NCBI GenBank assembly: GCA_033961575.1
Contig: CM066732.1
Coordinates: forward strand, 56,490,001 to 56,554,000
Length of the DNA stretch: 64,000 nt
Direction of reading: 5' to 3'
Source: Aselliscus stoliczkanus
Lineage: Eukaryota > Chordata > Mammalia > Chiroptera > Hipposideridae
Each line of letters starts with the position of its first letter. The first letter of the stretch is position 1. Below are positions 24,501 to 34,665 of the stretch, piece after piece. The notes below the pieces were generated by a model. That model did not search any database and had not been told where the DNA came from. It worked only from the letters and a program-made list of their open reading frames with translations. The position numbers and the translations under genes were made by a program.

Positions 24501-26573
24501 GGATGAGGCCCCATGTTGCCAGCGACATGATGAGGGGGGTAAAAATCAGTCCTGCCCACTAATGTCGTCGCAGCTGCCATGGCCATGGGCCAGGGTGACT
24601 GTGGGTCAGCTCTCCCCTTTCCTGGTTAGATACCCAACCCATGGGCAGGAACTCTGTGTGGAAGTGACTCCCAGGTGACAGGTGGGGGCATGAGGGGCTG
24701 CCCTGGGCCATGACTGGCATTAGATTGGCCCAGGCCTGCCCCTCTCACTTGCCATCATCCGGACAGCTGCTCGCGGGGAGGCAGATCCTGCTTCCCCTTC
24801 CTCCCTGGAGACTTCCGCTGCTCTTGCTAACGCACATGCTGATGAAGCCAGGCCACTGCCCTCTGGCCATCTGGGGTCCCTGCTAGAGCCCCCCAGACCC
24901 TGGGCCATCCCATCTGCCTCGGCCCAAATATGAGTCTCCAACTCACATTGCCTCTCTTCCCTCAGGATGTTCTGGAATCAAAGAACAGGGCCATCAGGGA
25001 CTTACAGTACGAGCTGGCCCGTGTCTGCAAGGTACGAGGAGCCCACTCTCCCATCTGCATGTGCAGGGGGGCACATCGTGTCCTGGTGCCTTTTGCAGAG
25101 CCTGCAGGCCTGCGTGAGTGGTAGATGAGGGCAGTGTGTCCCGTCCCGCAGCTGTGTCTGTCCCCCTGTCTGACACTCATCCTCCCACCACCGTGCTGCT
25201 CTGGCCTCAGGGGATTGCTCCCCCAGGTGAAGGCCCACTGTCCTCCAAGCGGGGGAGTTAGGGGTCTAACCTTCTCTGACTCCTTGGTAAATCTGATTAA
25301 AGCTGCACACCCTTTCCATGCCCAAAACGTGCGTGGGCATGGAGGTCCCCTACCCACAGGGAGGGGCACTGAGTGCCTTGACCCGCTGTTGTTTGTCCTG
25401 TGAGCCGAGGCTCCCAAGTTCCTTGGCAGAGCCCCCAGCTCTGTACTTTGCTGCGGGGATGTAGACAGAGTGCTGCCTGCAGATGCATTTACCAAGTGCA
25501 GTCACCCCGCCAGTGTGATCTGGACCTGTGATTCTGTGGGGTGGATGGCCCATCCTGGTTCTGTGGAGCCACGAGCTGGAGGCAGGGCCTGGTGCTAGTG
25601 CTGGGCCTTCCCTCTGCCCTCCCCAGCCTCGCTGCCTACCTGGACCCCTTCTTTAGAATGCCCTGGCACCCTGATACATGTCCACACAAAATTAGGGCCA
25701 TCTTCTGGTCTGTGCAGCTCTTGGGTGAATTTCTGCGCGTTGCACCAGATTGTCAGGAGGCCCACACCCCAGTGAAGGGTGGAAGTCAGGCCCAGCCTCC
25801 AAGTTCTCTCTGGAGCTCAGCCTCAGTGCATCCTCTGACTCTCCACACCAAACCCCTACACACTTTCCTTGACAATGGTGAGGAAAATCTACCCTTTGAG
25901 CTTTTGCTGAGTCAAGTCAGGCTTCAGGCATTTCTCATGCATCAACACTTCAAACACTTACAACCATCTGAAGAAATCCACGCTTTGAAAAACATCTGTT
26001 TTCCAGAAGAGGGAACAAAAACCATGTCTGTGTCGGCCCTGTTGCCCAGCCCTGCACTTTTCTGGGGTGGCTGGGGGCCACCTGAGCTTTCCACAGGAGC
26101 AGGAAATCGATGTCTCAGACGAGGACTCGCTCATACACGCAGGGCCAAGCCTAGAGGCTGGGGATGGCAGTGCTAGGAGTGGGCTCAGGCCCCAGCTGCC
26201 CCAAGCCTACTTTCGGCCGCAGTCTCCCCATCTGTGACACAGGGGTGATGGCAGCATTCCCCACTGTGTGCATGCTTGGGTTTAGGAGCAGGTCTGGCCT
26301 AGAGTGAGCAGCTGGTAAAGCTTAGCTTGGGGGTTCCCCCCCCCACACACCCTCCTGGGGCTGCCTGGCTGTGTCTCCTGGCCCTCCCCGATGCCCCTCC
26401 CCGACACTGCTTTGCCCCCACAGGCCCACAGTGACCTGCTGCGCACCTACGAGGCGAAGCTCCTGGCCTTCGGGATCCCCCTGGACAACGTGGGCTTCAA
26501 GCCGCTGGAGACGGCTGTGATGGAGCAGACACTGGGCCAGGGCCCCGCGGGACTCGTGGCCACCCCAACGTAG
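11826..26573 (+). CDS. GAS8: GAS8/DRC4, nexin-dynein regulatory complex subunit 4, complete
   Basis: Eleven coding exons join in phase into 478 codons, the length I recall for human GAS8: 11826-11828, 13497-13583, 15200-15397, 16054-16260, 17943-17997, 18618-18823, 19325-19492, 19815-19901, 22054-22263, 24966-25031 and 26424-26573. All have AG acceptors and GT donors, and no stop or frameshift is seen. The protein begins with a lysine-rich tail ([13 protein letters not shown], residues 2-14) followed by almost continuous charged coiled coil rich in E, K, R, Q and L. The C-terminus is GFKPLETAV...GLVATPT. Family knowledge: it is a coiled-coil, microtubule-binding subunit of the nexin-dynein regulatory complex that links outer doublets in motile cilia and sperm flagella; human loss causes primary ciliary dyskinesia. 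It ends 426 bp from the convergent URAH stop codon. Confidence 0.97.
13497..13583 (+). CDS. GAS8: GAS8 coding exon 2
   Basis: Residues 2-30: the basic tail [13 protein letters not shown], then [16 protein letters not shown]. Acceptor CCAAAG, donor GTGAGC. Confidence 0.95.
13822..13946 (-). mobile_element. tRNA-derived SINE monomer
   Basis: On the minus strand it reads GGGCCAGCAGAGTGGCACGG ... GCACTGGCTTAGGAAGCCAG, with a box B (GGTTCGGGTCCC) and an A/T-rich tail. The flanking repeat CAGTACATAT is a target-site duplication. It lies in GAS8 intron 2. Confidence 0.88.
14569..14663 (-). mobile_element. tRNA-derived SINE monomer, internally deleted
   Basis: The monomer lacks the segment between box A and the GGCTTGGGAAGCCAG block but keeps GGATCCCACATTATGAGGGT and the tail. 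Confidence 0.75.
14856..15050 (-). mobile_element. Long tRNA-derived SINE, 5' truncated
   Basis: Only the 3' part remains (poly(T), AAGATTTTATTGGGGAATTG, through GATGAGGCAGATCGGTCG). The flanking repeat CCAGCATTATATTTT shows it inserted in truncated form. It lies in GAS8 intron 2. Confidence 0.9.
15200..15397 (+). CDS. GAS8: GAS8 coding exon 3
   Basis: Residues 31-96, from [13 protein letters not shown] to ERHQVEIK, a highly charged coiled coil with [20 protein letters not shown]. Donor GTGAGT. Confidence 0.96.
15450..16020. repeat. GTGTG/GTGCAG satellite in GAS8 intron 3
   Basis: About 570 bp of (GT)n runs alternate with blocks such as CAGGTCAGCATGTGTGTGCA and GCAGCAGTGTGT, reaching to within about 35 bp of exon 4. 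The block GGTCAGCATGTG recurs at least six times. Cys/Val-rich open frames across it are artefacts. Confidence 0.93.
16054..16260 (+). CDS. GAS8: GAS8 coding exon 4
   Basis: Residues 97-165, from [16 protein letters not shown] to VKNLQL. The acceptor CCCACAG lies just after the long GTGTGCAG satellite of the preceding intron. Confidence 0.96.
17427..17543 (+). mobile_element. tRNA-derived SINE monomer
   Basis: GGGCCGGTCGAGTGGCGCGG, CTTGGGAAGCCAGCGGCCCC and an (AAATA)n tail, flanked by AAAAAATAACTAACA on both sides. It lies in GAS8 intron 4. Confidence 0.9.
17943..17997 (+). CDS. GAS8: GAS8 coding exon 5
   Basis: Residues 166-183 ([18 protein letters not shown]) plus one base of a split Glu codon. 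Acceptor TTTCCAG, donor GTCAGT. Confidence 0.95.
18618..18823 (+). CDS. GAS8: GAS8 coding exon 6
   Basis: Residues 184-252, including [20 protein letters not shown] and [20 protein letters not shown], a strongly conserved part of the growth-arrest-specific domain. Acceptor TTTCAG, donor GTGCCT. Confidence 0.96.
19325..19492 (+). CDS. GAS8: GAS8 coding exon 7
   Basis: Residues 253-308, from [15 protein letters not shown] to KRDKQILA; coiled coil. Acceptor GACAG, donor GTGAGT. Confidence 0.96.
19815..19901 (+). CDS. GAS8: GAS8 coding exon 8
   Basis: Residues 309-337, [20 protein letters not shown] through EQRFTQ. Acceptor CTCTAG, donor GTGAGC. Confidence 0.96.
21417..21867 (-). mobile_element. 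Long tRNA-derived SINE, full length
   Basis: Reads on the minus strand from GGGCCGGCCGAGTGGCACAT through the long body to a poly(A) tail. The flanking repeat GCACACCTTT is present at both ends. It is closely similar to the copies at 6664 and 36491 and lies in GAS8 intron 8. Confidence 0.92.
22054..22263 (+). CDS. GAS8: GAS8 coding exon 9
   Basis: Residues 338-407, including [12 protein letters not shown] and [16 protein letters not shown]. Acceptor CCCACAG, donor GTACGC. Confidence 0.96.
22839..23343 (-). mobile_element. Composite SINE with several tRNA-like units
   Basis: About 505 bp on the minus strand between copies of CATGAATCCAGTTTT and CATGAGTCCAGTTTT. It contains three successive tRNA-like segments (GGATGGCTCAGTAAATAGAG, GGATGGCTCTACTGGTGAGA and the leading GGCCGAGTGGCTCAGTTGGT) and the same CCCCTTCCCCAATTCCCC end as the long SINE, so it is a trimer-like composite. 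It lies in GAS8 intron 9. Confidence 0.85.
24966..25031 (+). CDS. GAS8: GAS8 coding exon 10
   Basis: Residues 408-429, [20 protein letters not shown] followed by CK. Acceptor CCCTCAG, donor GTACGA. Confidence 0.95.
26424..26573 (+). CDS. GAS8: GAS8 last coding exon
   Basis: Residues 430-478 from [20 protein letters not shown] to GLVATPT, then TAG at 26571-26573. No plus-strand AATAAA is seen before URAH, so the 3' end of the transcript is unplaced. Confidence 0.96.
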   Translation, partial: AHSDLLRTYEAKLLAFGIPLDNVGFKPLETAVMEQTLGQGPAGLVATPT

Positions 26574-26835
26574 CCCCTGCCCTGGGCTTCTGCTGGGTGG
26601 CACCCCCTTTTACACACCCAGGACAGCAGGTGTTTGTTTCTCAGGTTTGTCTGGTCTGCAAATGAAGGCTTTTCAGGTGTGAAGTGAGTCCTGTCGCCTG
26701 CTGTGGGAGGAGCACCTCCAGGGCCATGGCCCATCTGCACCCCCCCTGCTGCCCATCCTCCCCCCCACCTCTGGTGGGCAGCACCAGCCAAGCTCTGCCC
26801 AGTGACCGCAGCAGTCGTCAGATGCCAGCACCAAC

Positions 26836-26841
26836 TTTATT
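26836..26841 (-). terminator. URAH poly(A) signal
   Basis: TTTATT on the plus strand is AATAAA in the URAH sense, about 160 bp after the URAH stop codon and within the convergent GAS8-URAH gap. The second URAH copy lacks it. Confidence 0.6.
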
Positions 26842-26999
26842 GATGCCTGAGTCACAGATGCCAACGGGAAATGAGGGGCCAGAACCACACCCCAGGAAGT
26901 GGGGCCTGAGGCCCAAGAGGAGCATGGAGCCCACTGTGGAGGGCTGGGGGCGGCTCAGGGGCCACGATGATGGGATCCATGCTCGAGGCCAGCTGGCGG

Positions 27000-27089
27000 T
27001 CAGCTCCCGCGGTATGTGGTGTAGGACCAGGGACTCAGCAGCAGGGGAACGTGGAACTTGTGGTTCTCGTTGGTGATGGTGAAAACTAC
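27000..27089 (-). CDS. URAH: URAH copy 1 last exon
   Basis: Acceptor TCACAG, then VVFTITNENHKFHVPLLLSP, WSYTTYRGS and TGA at 27000-27002. The intact YRGS end distinguishes it from copy 2. Confidence 0.95.
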   Translation of the reverse strand, partial: VVFTITNENHKFHVPLLLSPWSYTTYRGS

Positions 27090-29125
27090 CTGTGAGGGCC
27101 GAGGAGGCACTGGGAGAGTGCGAGGGGCCCGCACGCAGCTCCCCAGTACCCTGGTCCCAGCGCTGCCCAGGAGACTCCCGCAGCCCAGACTGTGGGCCGG
27201 GGGCTGCCTCAAGGGGGACAGGAGCCCCTGGGGCCAGCTAGAGACCGACGGAGGAGAACCGGAAACCTGGTGAGGGCTGGGGATGGGGCCGGGGTACTTG
27301 AGGGCCCTGGGCCTGCGGGGTCCCCCAGGGGTGCACCCTGAACAGGGCCGAGTGAAGGGGGTGGCAGTAAGGTCAGGCACAATGAGCTGGATGGGCTTGG
27401 TGAGCCCCTCTGTCCACAGGGTCTGCGACACCCTCGGCCCTGCCCCCACAGCCTGACCCAGAGGCAGGGCAGGGCCACCTTCCCTCTGGGGGCCCCAGGC
27501 AGGTGATGTCGCTTCCTGCCACACCCTGGGAGAGGTGGGAGGGGCGCTGGCCACTGCAGGACCTCACCGGGGTCACGGTGAACCCCAGGCGGCCACCCTC
27601 CGGCCAGCCCGAGGCCCTCACCTCCACATACGGGTAGAAGCTCTCCTGCCCCCTTTTCCTCCAGTAGCCCTCGGTGTCGAAGAACAGCTTGTAGGTGCCC
27701 GCCTTCATGTGGCCAGGCGGCAGGAGCCCAGGACAGCGGCCGTCGGGGTCAGTGTAGCTGCGGTGGGGGAGGGGATGAGGTGCCACCTCTGCCTGGCTCT
27801 CTGGGTCTGCACACCGTGCAGCCTCAGATGCCCCCGCAGCCTGGCTCGGGACCAATGCTAGGGCGTGGGGCTCTGGAGCAGCCCAGGGACCCCGCTGCAC
27901 TGTCTTTTTAGGAAACCACGGGGGAAAGGGAAAGAACCATGAGCAATAATTACTTTATGTTTGGCCAGATTTTCTTATGCATAAGTATTATTTACAAACT
28001 TAAACATAAAATGGATTATACTCTTCATATCGGTTTGTAACCTGGATTTTTCAGTTAATAGTTAGTGTGCGTGGCTTTCTGAGTCAGGAACTCTATCCAA
28101 ACCCCCATTCACACGGCCGCCTATTCCAGCCGCACTGAGCGCCCCAGTGGAGGGCTCCAAGTGCTGTGGCCTTGCTCGAACCTCACCTGGTTCCCACCTG
28201 CTGTGCTTCCAAGGGTCTGCGCTGTGCGCTGTGCTTAGAAAGAGCAGCATGTACCAGCAGTTTAGGGGGGGGCTGGGAGTGGTTCCATAGCACTCCCCTC
28301 TGGACTCCATGTGCTCTTCCAAGACCACAGCTGACCCTCAGATGTCACTTGGACCCCCGCTTTTGTGAGGGGCTGAATAGGAAGGGGATGAGCTCCACAC
28401 CCTCAGGCCCTGAACCTTTGGGGCCCAGCCACCCGACGTCCACCACCAGAGGAGCCTGCCTCCTTCAAGACCCACGGTATGGGGACCCACCCACAGGGCC
28501 CACCCAAGTGCCATGATGCCCACCCAATCTGGGCTGGGCCTCCCCTGCAGGGCCTGAGCAAAGGGTAGGGGCTGGGCGTGGTGTGGGATCCAGCTTTTCC
28601 CTTGCCCCTTGCTGCCTCAGTCTCCCCATCCGTAAAAAGGGTAATTACGGTGCCCGCCCACAGGGTGTAGTGAGAATAAAAAGAAGAGAAGTGCTCAGCG
28701 TGCTGCCTGTTAAACATGGTGACAGCGAGGCCTTTTAGGTTCCTCAGGCCTTAAGCAACCCAGCCCTCAGGGGTGCGAGGCTGTCCCAGCAGGGACTACA
28801 CAGCCTGATGAAACAGGCTTCGGAGTCAGCAGAGGACCGGGGCAGTGGGCAGCTCAGCCGTCAGCCCTCAGTGCTGCGCCCCTGGGCTGGCTGGGGTCCT
28901 TCACCGGGATCCTTGTACCAGCCAGAACCCAGCACTGGCCCTGGCTTAGGGGAGGTGGTCTGGACCCGAGTCCCGCCGCCGCCCTCCCTCCTACCTTTTC
29001 CTCAGTTCCGTCCATTGCTGGCCTTGGACCTCGAGCCTGGACAGGCGGAGGCAGAGGCCCTGGGCGGGGAGCCCTGAGGCAGTGTCCAGCACGTGTGTGG
29101 TCAGCGGGCTGCTGACTGTCTCCAT
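27000..29125 (-). CDS. URAH: URAH, 5-hydroxyisourate hydrolase, copy 1 (intact)
   Basis: Three coding exons join in phase into 118 codons, the length I recall for mouse Urah: 28995-29125 (METVSSPLTTHVLDTASGLP through TELRK), 27622-27757 (YTDPDGRCPGLLPPG through ESFYPYVE) and 27000-27089 (VVFTITNENHKFHVPLLLSP, then WSYTTYRGS and TGA). The C-terminal YRGS tetrapeptide, the N-terminal THVLD histidine and the FHVPLLLSP histidine are hallmarks of the transthyretin-like hydrolases. The enzyme opens 5-hydroxyisourate, the product of uricase, to OHCU in the urate-to-allantoin pathway; in hominoids the gene is dead. The ATG is at 29123-29125. A GC-box tract at about 29960-29995 may be the promoter. 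It is tail-to-tail with GAS8. Confidence 0.94.
27622..27757 (-). CDS. URAH: URAH copy 1 middle exon
   Basis: 136 bp; one base completes the split Ser codon, then 45 codons ending FYPYVE before donor GTGAGG. Confidence 0.95.
28995..29125 (-). CDS. URAH: URAH copy 1 first coding exon
   Basis: ATG GAG ACA GTC, then SSPLTTHVLDTASGLPAQG and LCLRLSRLE; ends in AG of a split Ser codon before donor GTAGGA. Confidence 0.93.
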
Positions 29126-29934
29126 GCCTCTGCCCTGGACCACAAGAGAGGGGTAGTGATGGGCTTGTGGGCCCTAGCTGTGTCCACACCAGCCTTAGAG
29201 TAAACAGCAGCAGCAGGGCAGAGTCCCTAACTGTCCCTTTGGGGGAAGGGCCGGAATGAATGATCAGCATGTGAGGCTGCAGTGTCAGCACACTGAAACG
29301 CAGTCCATAAACCACGCTGACCTGTGCCCGCATCCGCCCCCAATGGGCCCCCCGCACCTCCATCCAGCCACTGAAGGGTACCTCTGGCACACAGGCCTCC
29401 CCTTCCACCCCTCTTTGCAGCTGGTCACTGCTGACGTGGATGGCCAGACCGGGTCTCCTTGTTCTCCCAGAACCCAGCTCTCTGTCCCCTGGCTCATGGG
29501 TCACCGGACCTTAGCCCCAGGCAGACGAGGGGACAGGAACCCCGGTCCCGGCCTGGCCCCCTACCTCTGGGGAGCCCAGGTGTCGCTGGAGCGTGTGCAG
29601 TCTCGGGACGGCCCCGGAGCTCATGCCCGGCTAATCCGCTACAGTTCAACGCGGCCAGAGTTCACCCCACGCCCGCCACCACCAGAGTGGGTGGTGGCCC
29701 GGGGCACCTCCCCCGGCCGGCCCCTGTCTCTCCCCTGTCTCCTCCCAGGACCCGGGGACCAAGTGACCAAACCGGAAGGGCGGCGGGTAGGTCCATCGGA
29801 TGCCCACCAGTAGGGCCCCAGGGGACGTCGTTCAGGAGGGGGCCGAGGCGAGCGAACTGGGCCAACAGACCTGCGGGCCCGCTGGCTCCTCCCAGGGCCG
29901 GAATGGAGTCCAGGGACCTGGCGGGGGGAGGGGG

Positions 29935-30000
29935 GGAGGGTGGGGCGAGGCTCCGGCAGGCGGGGCGGGGGCGGGGCGGGGCGGGGCGGGGTCTGAGGGT
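29935..30000. promoter_or_regulatory. GC-box tract upstream of URAH copy 1
   Basis: Several GGGGCGGGG boxes in a row, about 0.8 kb upstream of the URAH start codon, suggest an SP1-type promoter. The equivalent DNA is missing from copy 2. A non-coding first exon here is possible but not shown. Confidence 0.4.
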
Positions 30001-31287
30001 CAAAGACACATTTACTAAGTTTCAGACCAGTTTACCCTCCTCACACCTGCTCAGGCCCCAGGAAGCTTGCCTGACTCCAGCTGTGGAGGACCCTCTGCTG
30101 TTGTGGATTCTTGGCTGACGGTTTCGCCCGGTGGCGCCTTCACCTGGCCAGGTGTGATTCTCAAGCAAGCCAGCAACGTCCTTACCTGGGTGGCAGACAC
30201 GCGCAGCAGAAAGCAGATGGGGCTGACCGTAGCTCCCGTGGCCACTGTGGTCACAGAGCGGACTGTGTGATGGAGGCAGCTGGCCACACCGTCCTGTCGC
30301 CTGAGCTGCTGACATCCTTTTTGCCCAACGACTGTCGACCTGTCCCATCAGGTCAATCAGTGTCAGGTGGAGGTGCTGGGAAGCCAGCAGGTGTAGCTGG
30401 AGTGGCCTTGGAGTCCCGCCAGGTGCCATGGGGACAGGACAGTGGCCTCAGCCTCTGGGCTTCTCAGCTGCCTGGCAGGAGAGGAGACTGAGAATCCAGC
30501 AGACGTCAGGCAGCACTCACTTCTCTGAGGCTCCTCTTCAAACCGAGGCCTGGCTGCCCGCAGCTGACAGTTGTGCGGGAGGGGTGTGTAAACACCCAGC
30601 TCCCTGCACACGGTGATCTGAGGCCGCGTGAGACAGCTCGAGCAAGGCCGAAGGCCAAATGCCTTTGTACGACAGCTTTGGGAGTCGCTCACCATCATTC
30701 TCACAACACAGGTGAGCCCTGTTCTTTGAAGGAAGGAACGTACAAGGGTGTGGGTGGCAGAGGTGGATTTGGGGGGGGGCATCTTGGAGGCTGGCGGCCA
30801 CATTAGGAATCTGGTTTGTGGCTGAATGCGGAGGAAGAGGGAAGAGACCTGTCTCCCCTCACCCTGAGTTGCTCAGCCTCCCAGGAGAGTTCCAGGTCGG
30901 TCCTGGTGGAAGTGGAGGGGGCCATCACCTGGGTCCCCCTCCCCACTGTATTTCAGCTCCAGCGTCTCTGCCAGCATCGCTCCCTACCTCTGCCCCTGTC
31001 CCATGGACCCTGGGTTGCAAGCCACAGAGTATTTAAAGTGTTCTGTCCCAGGAAGAGGAGTGCACAGGGAAGGGAAACAAAAGGATGGACACACACCTTC
31101 TTCTAAAAAATGCATTAAAAAAAGAATAGTGGGTATTTAGTATTGAAATCCACATGGTTTATGTAGACTCTTCATAAACCTGGCACAGAGAGAGGGACAG
31201 GTGGGTCATTGCTGCAGGTGTGCGTGGGGTTTGGGTGTCCCCCTGGGTGGCCTACACTCCTCTGTGTCTCCTCTAAGGGGTTGGAAT

Positions 31288-31995
<708 letters not shown>

Positions 31996-32296
31996 TCAGG
32001 GCAGGTGTTGACAAGGCTGCCTGGGCCGTATGCTCTGTGTGCTGCTGAGACTGGCCCCACGGGTCATTGTCAGTGTGTACACAAGGGAAGCTCTGTCTCC
32101 CACAAAGTATTGCTTTACAATCTATTTATTCATTCCATTTGTTATGCACTGCATTTTCAGAAATCCAGAAAGCCCCTATCAAGGGCCTTTTCTACATACT
32201 GCTCAGAGTAGGGACTTTCAAAAAGCATCAGAGGCAGTTTCAGTCCTTATATTGATGGCACCTCAGTGACCTTTCCCCATAGACTTATCTTCTAAG

Positions 32297-32478
32297 CCAG
32301 GGGTCAGCAAACTGCGACTCGCGAGCTATATGTGGCTGTTTGGGTATGTTCTTCTCAAAATTTTGCCCACCCCAGGAAGAGCCAATCCTGTCTCTCACAA
32401 TTTAAAAATTATTCGAGAGCCATAAATATATTTTTACATAATCACCACTATGTGAATAATATCTTTTACAAATTTTAT
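32297..32478 (+). mobile_element. hAT-like nonautonomous DNA transposon, truncated
   Basis: Starts CAGGGGTCAGCAAACTGCGA and shares GAGCCAATCCTGTCTCTCAC plus AATTATTCGAGAGCCATAAA-like sequence with the element at 52557-52792 in reverse orientation. Its far end is missing and a SINE follows directly. Confidence 0.6.
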
Positions 32479-32479
32479 A

Positions 32480-32596
32480 GGGCCAGCCAAATGGCGCGTT
32501 GGTTTTGATCTGGCTTGGGACGCCAGCTCTGAGCAGCAAGGCCCCGGTTAGGATCCCACATGTGAGGGCCAGTGACACTGCCCTCTATAGCAAAAG
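32480..32596 (+). mobile_element. tRNA-derived SINE monomer, diverged
   Basis: GGGCCAGCCAAATGGCGCGT, GCTTGGGACGCCAG and GGATCCCACATGTGAGGGCC. It belongs to the transposon cluster that replaces a PRDM9-like exon in copy 1. Confidence 0.8.
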
Positions 32597-32886
32597 TGGT
32601 GAACAACAGCTTCACGAAGAAAAGGTCACAGTGTGCCCTGGGGAGAACAATTATAAGGACTAAAAGTCTTAAGAGAAAAATACATCAAAACTATGTGGAA
32701 CTTAAACTTGTGATTGGATAGTGATCAAAAGTCCCTATAAAAAAGACATGTTAGTGCAATGAAGGGTGACACTGTTTTTTCTTTAACTCCCCGGTGTCTC
32801 CACTGTCTCCCTTCTTTATTTTCCTCCCCGGCCGAAGCCGTCTCCACCTGAGGGAAACCCTGGTCAGCGGAGGCTGGTCCCCCGCA

Positions 32887-32928
32887 CTTTCCATCCACAT
32901 ACTCATAGCGGTTTCTCCCTTTGGTGAT
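32887..32928 (-). pseudogene. PRDM9-like copy 1, truncated SET exon
   Basis: Encodes [14 protein letters not shown] after acceptor CCTCAG. Homology to copy 2 (62246-62284) stops abruptly at VDGK, before DESQSNWMR and the donor site; unrelated sequence follows. Confidence 0.88.
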
Positions 32929-33305
32929 CTGAGGTTCAGGAAAAGAAGTTAAAAGCTTTGTTTTGGTGGGGAGGTCATAGAACATTCGTCCTACTTTACT
33001 GTCAGCCGGGCGCTTTCAGCCTGCATGGATCCCACTCCCAGCTGTGACCACATGATGTGCCTCTCGATCACCATCTACACGCCTGAGTCGATCTGTCCAC
33101 TGAGCAGGAGCCCCGCACAGAGGAGGCCCTCTGCTGTGTCTGCACCACTTTGCTCTCACTCACCCTCCGGTCTTCCAACAGGGGCGCCATGTTCACACAA
33201 AGTGCACTCAGCACACAGAGCTAACCATATCGTCCCCATGCACGCTCCAGCATGTAGGTGGGGCCCCAACCCACAGGGGACAGGGGACAGGTAGCTGTTT
33301 CTCAC

Positions 33306-33577
33306 CAGCCAGGAGTATCCGCTTTTGGCCTCCTCTTCCTCTTCTGTGATATGGCCCTCATAGGGGCCAAAGTTCAGACCCATGGGCAAATCGGACGCCT
33401 CGTTCCACACTCCGAGCCCAGCCTCAGGGATGCCCGATGGTCTGATTCTCAGCCCAGGGGGCAGAGTGAGGGTTGAGCGGTTGGGGTGCCCCTTGTCCAC
33501 CACACTGTCCTTTACAAATGTCGGGGGCCCATGAGTAGCATAGCTGTCAATGAAGAAGTTCTGACACTTCTCGCAAT
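33306..33577 (-). pseudogene. PRDM9-like copy 1, zinc knuckle and PR/SET N-terminal exon
   Basis: 272 bp, open throughout: [54 protein letters not shown] and GYSWL before donor GTGAGA. Cys-to-Tyr at the third knuckle position is the visible lesion. Confidence 0.9.
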
Positions 33578-33780
33578 CTGGAGGTGAGAGCAACAGGAGT
33601 GAGGGAAGGTGTGGTGCGTGTTCCTGGACGTAGAGAGCTTAGAGACAGCCTGGGCACTCACACCCCTGAGCCTCAATCCTGCCCTCCAGGCCACAAGAGG
33701 AAGGAATGACTTGGGGACCACATGACCATCCGAAACTATTGTACCAAGATGTAACAGCCTTGTTTGCGAGAGTCACTTAC

Positions 33781-33882
33781 ACAGGTAGTCATCATCCTGG
33801 GGCTCGCTGACCTCTTGGTACGTGCAGCCCCTTCTTTCCCGCAGGCTGTACACCTTCACTTCAGTCTCCTTTCTCCTGAGTC
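33781..33882 (-). pseudogene. PRDM9-like copy 1, exon before the zinc knuckle
   Basis: 102 bp: [20 protein letters not shown] ... SEPQDDDYL, split Tyr codon at the donor GTAAGT. Open frame. Confidence 0.9.
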
Positions 33883-34511
33883 CTAAGTGGGAGAAGAGTA
33901 GGTGAGCGAGGTGGGCTCTGGGGTGCTAGTCCCTGTTTTGCCAGAAAACATGAAATCTCCTATTAAATTGTCACCTGTCATTCCGAGTACTCTGTTTTTC
34001 CTTCCTTAACTGTTGGTTCAGAGACTCAGACTCCATACTGATTACAGGTGGCTGATTCCATTGTAGTTTCTAAGCTCTTCCCATCATCAGATTTAACTTC
34101 CCAGCCTTTTGATGTACAAAATGGTTCATTCACGTATCTACTCATTCAGAAAATACTTGTTGAGGGCACAATATGTGTTATGCATTGAGTGAAGACCTGG
34201 GTATACAACCAAGAAAGTATGGTCCCTATTATCACAGATGGATTTACTGGACAACTTGGATGTGTCAATTCTTGTAAATGTAATTTAACACTTTCAAACG
34301 ATATATGAGCTAGGTATCCTTATCTTCACTTTACAGATTAGCATTCAGGAGCCCAGAGAATGTATAAGATTTGCCCACAGCCCCAGTGCTACCCTCAGGT
34401 CTCAGCTTAGTCCAGCTTAAACCCAAAGTCCACACCACATACCTCAGCCATGCTTATCAATCTTTCCAGAGGACTCAGAGGAGCTAAAATCCTGAAATTA
34501 TTTTCTCTTAC

Positions 34512-34665
34512 CCAATTTTCGTCTGGAATGCTGTCCAGAGGTACTTGCTTCTCCAGGAGGGGACGCTGGTTTCTGGGCCTGCTCCGAGCCACTTGCCTGC
34601 GGCAAGTGTGCTGTTCCTGATAATGTCTTTAAAGTAGGTTAGTTCCTTGATGTTGCCATGTGTGA
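34512..34665 (-). pseudogene. PRDM9-like copy 1, SSXRD-region exon with nonsense codon
   Basis: Encodes [40 protein letters not shown] and a split Gly before donor GTAAGA. TAA at 34639-34641 replaces the GAG of copy 2. No AG acceptor is obvious at the expected upper edge, so that boundary is approximate. Confidence 0.8.

Noticed and set aside
27373..27900. Minus-strand open frame of 175 codons containing FFDTEGYWRKRGQESF
   Set aside because: It is URAH exon 3 with intron read through on both sides; splice sites and phase define the exon as 27622-27757.
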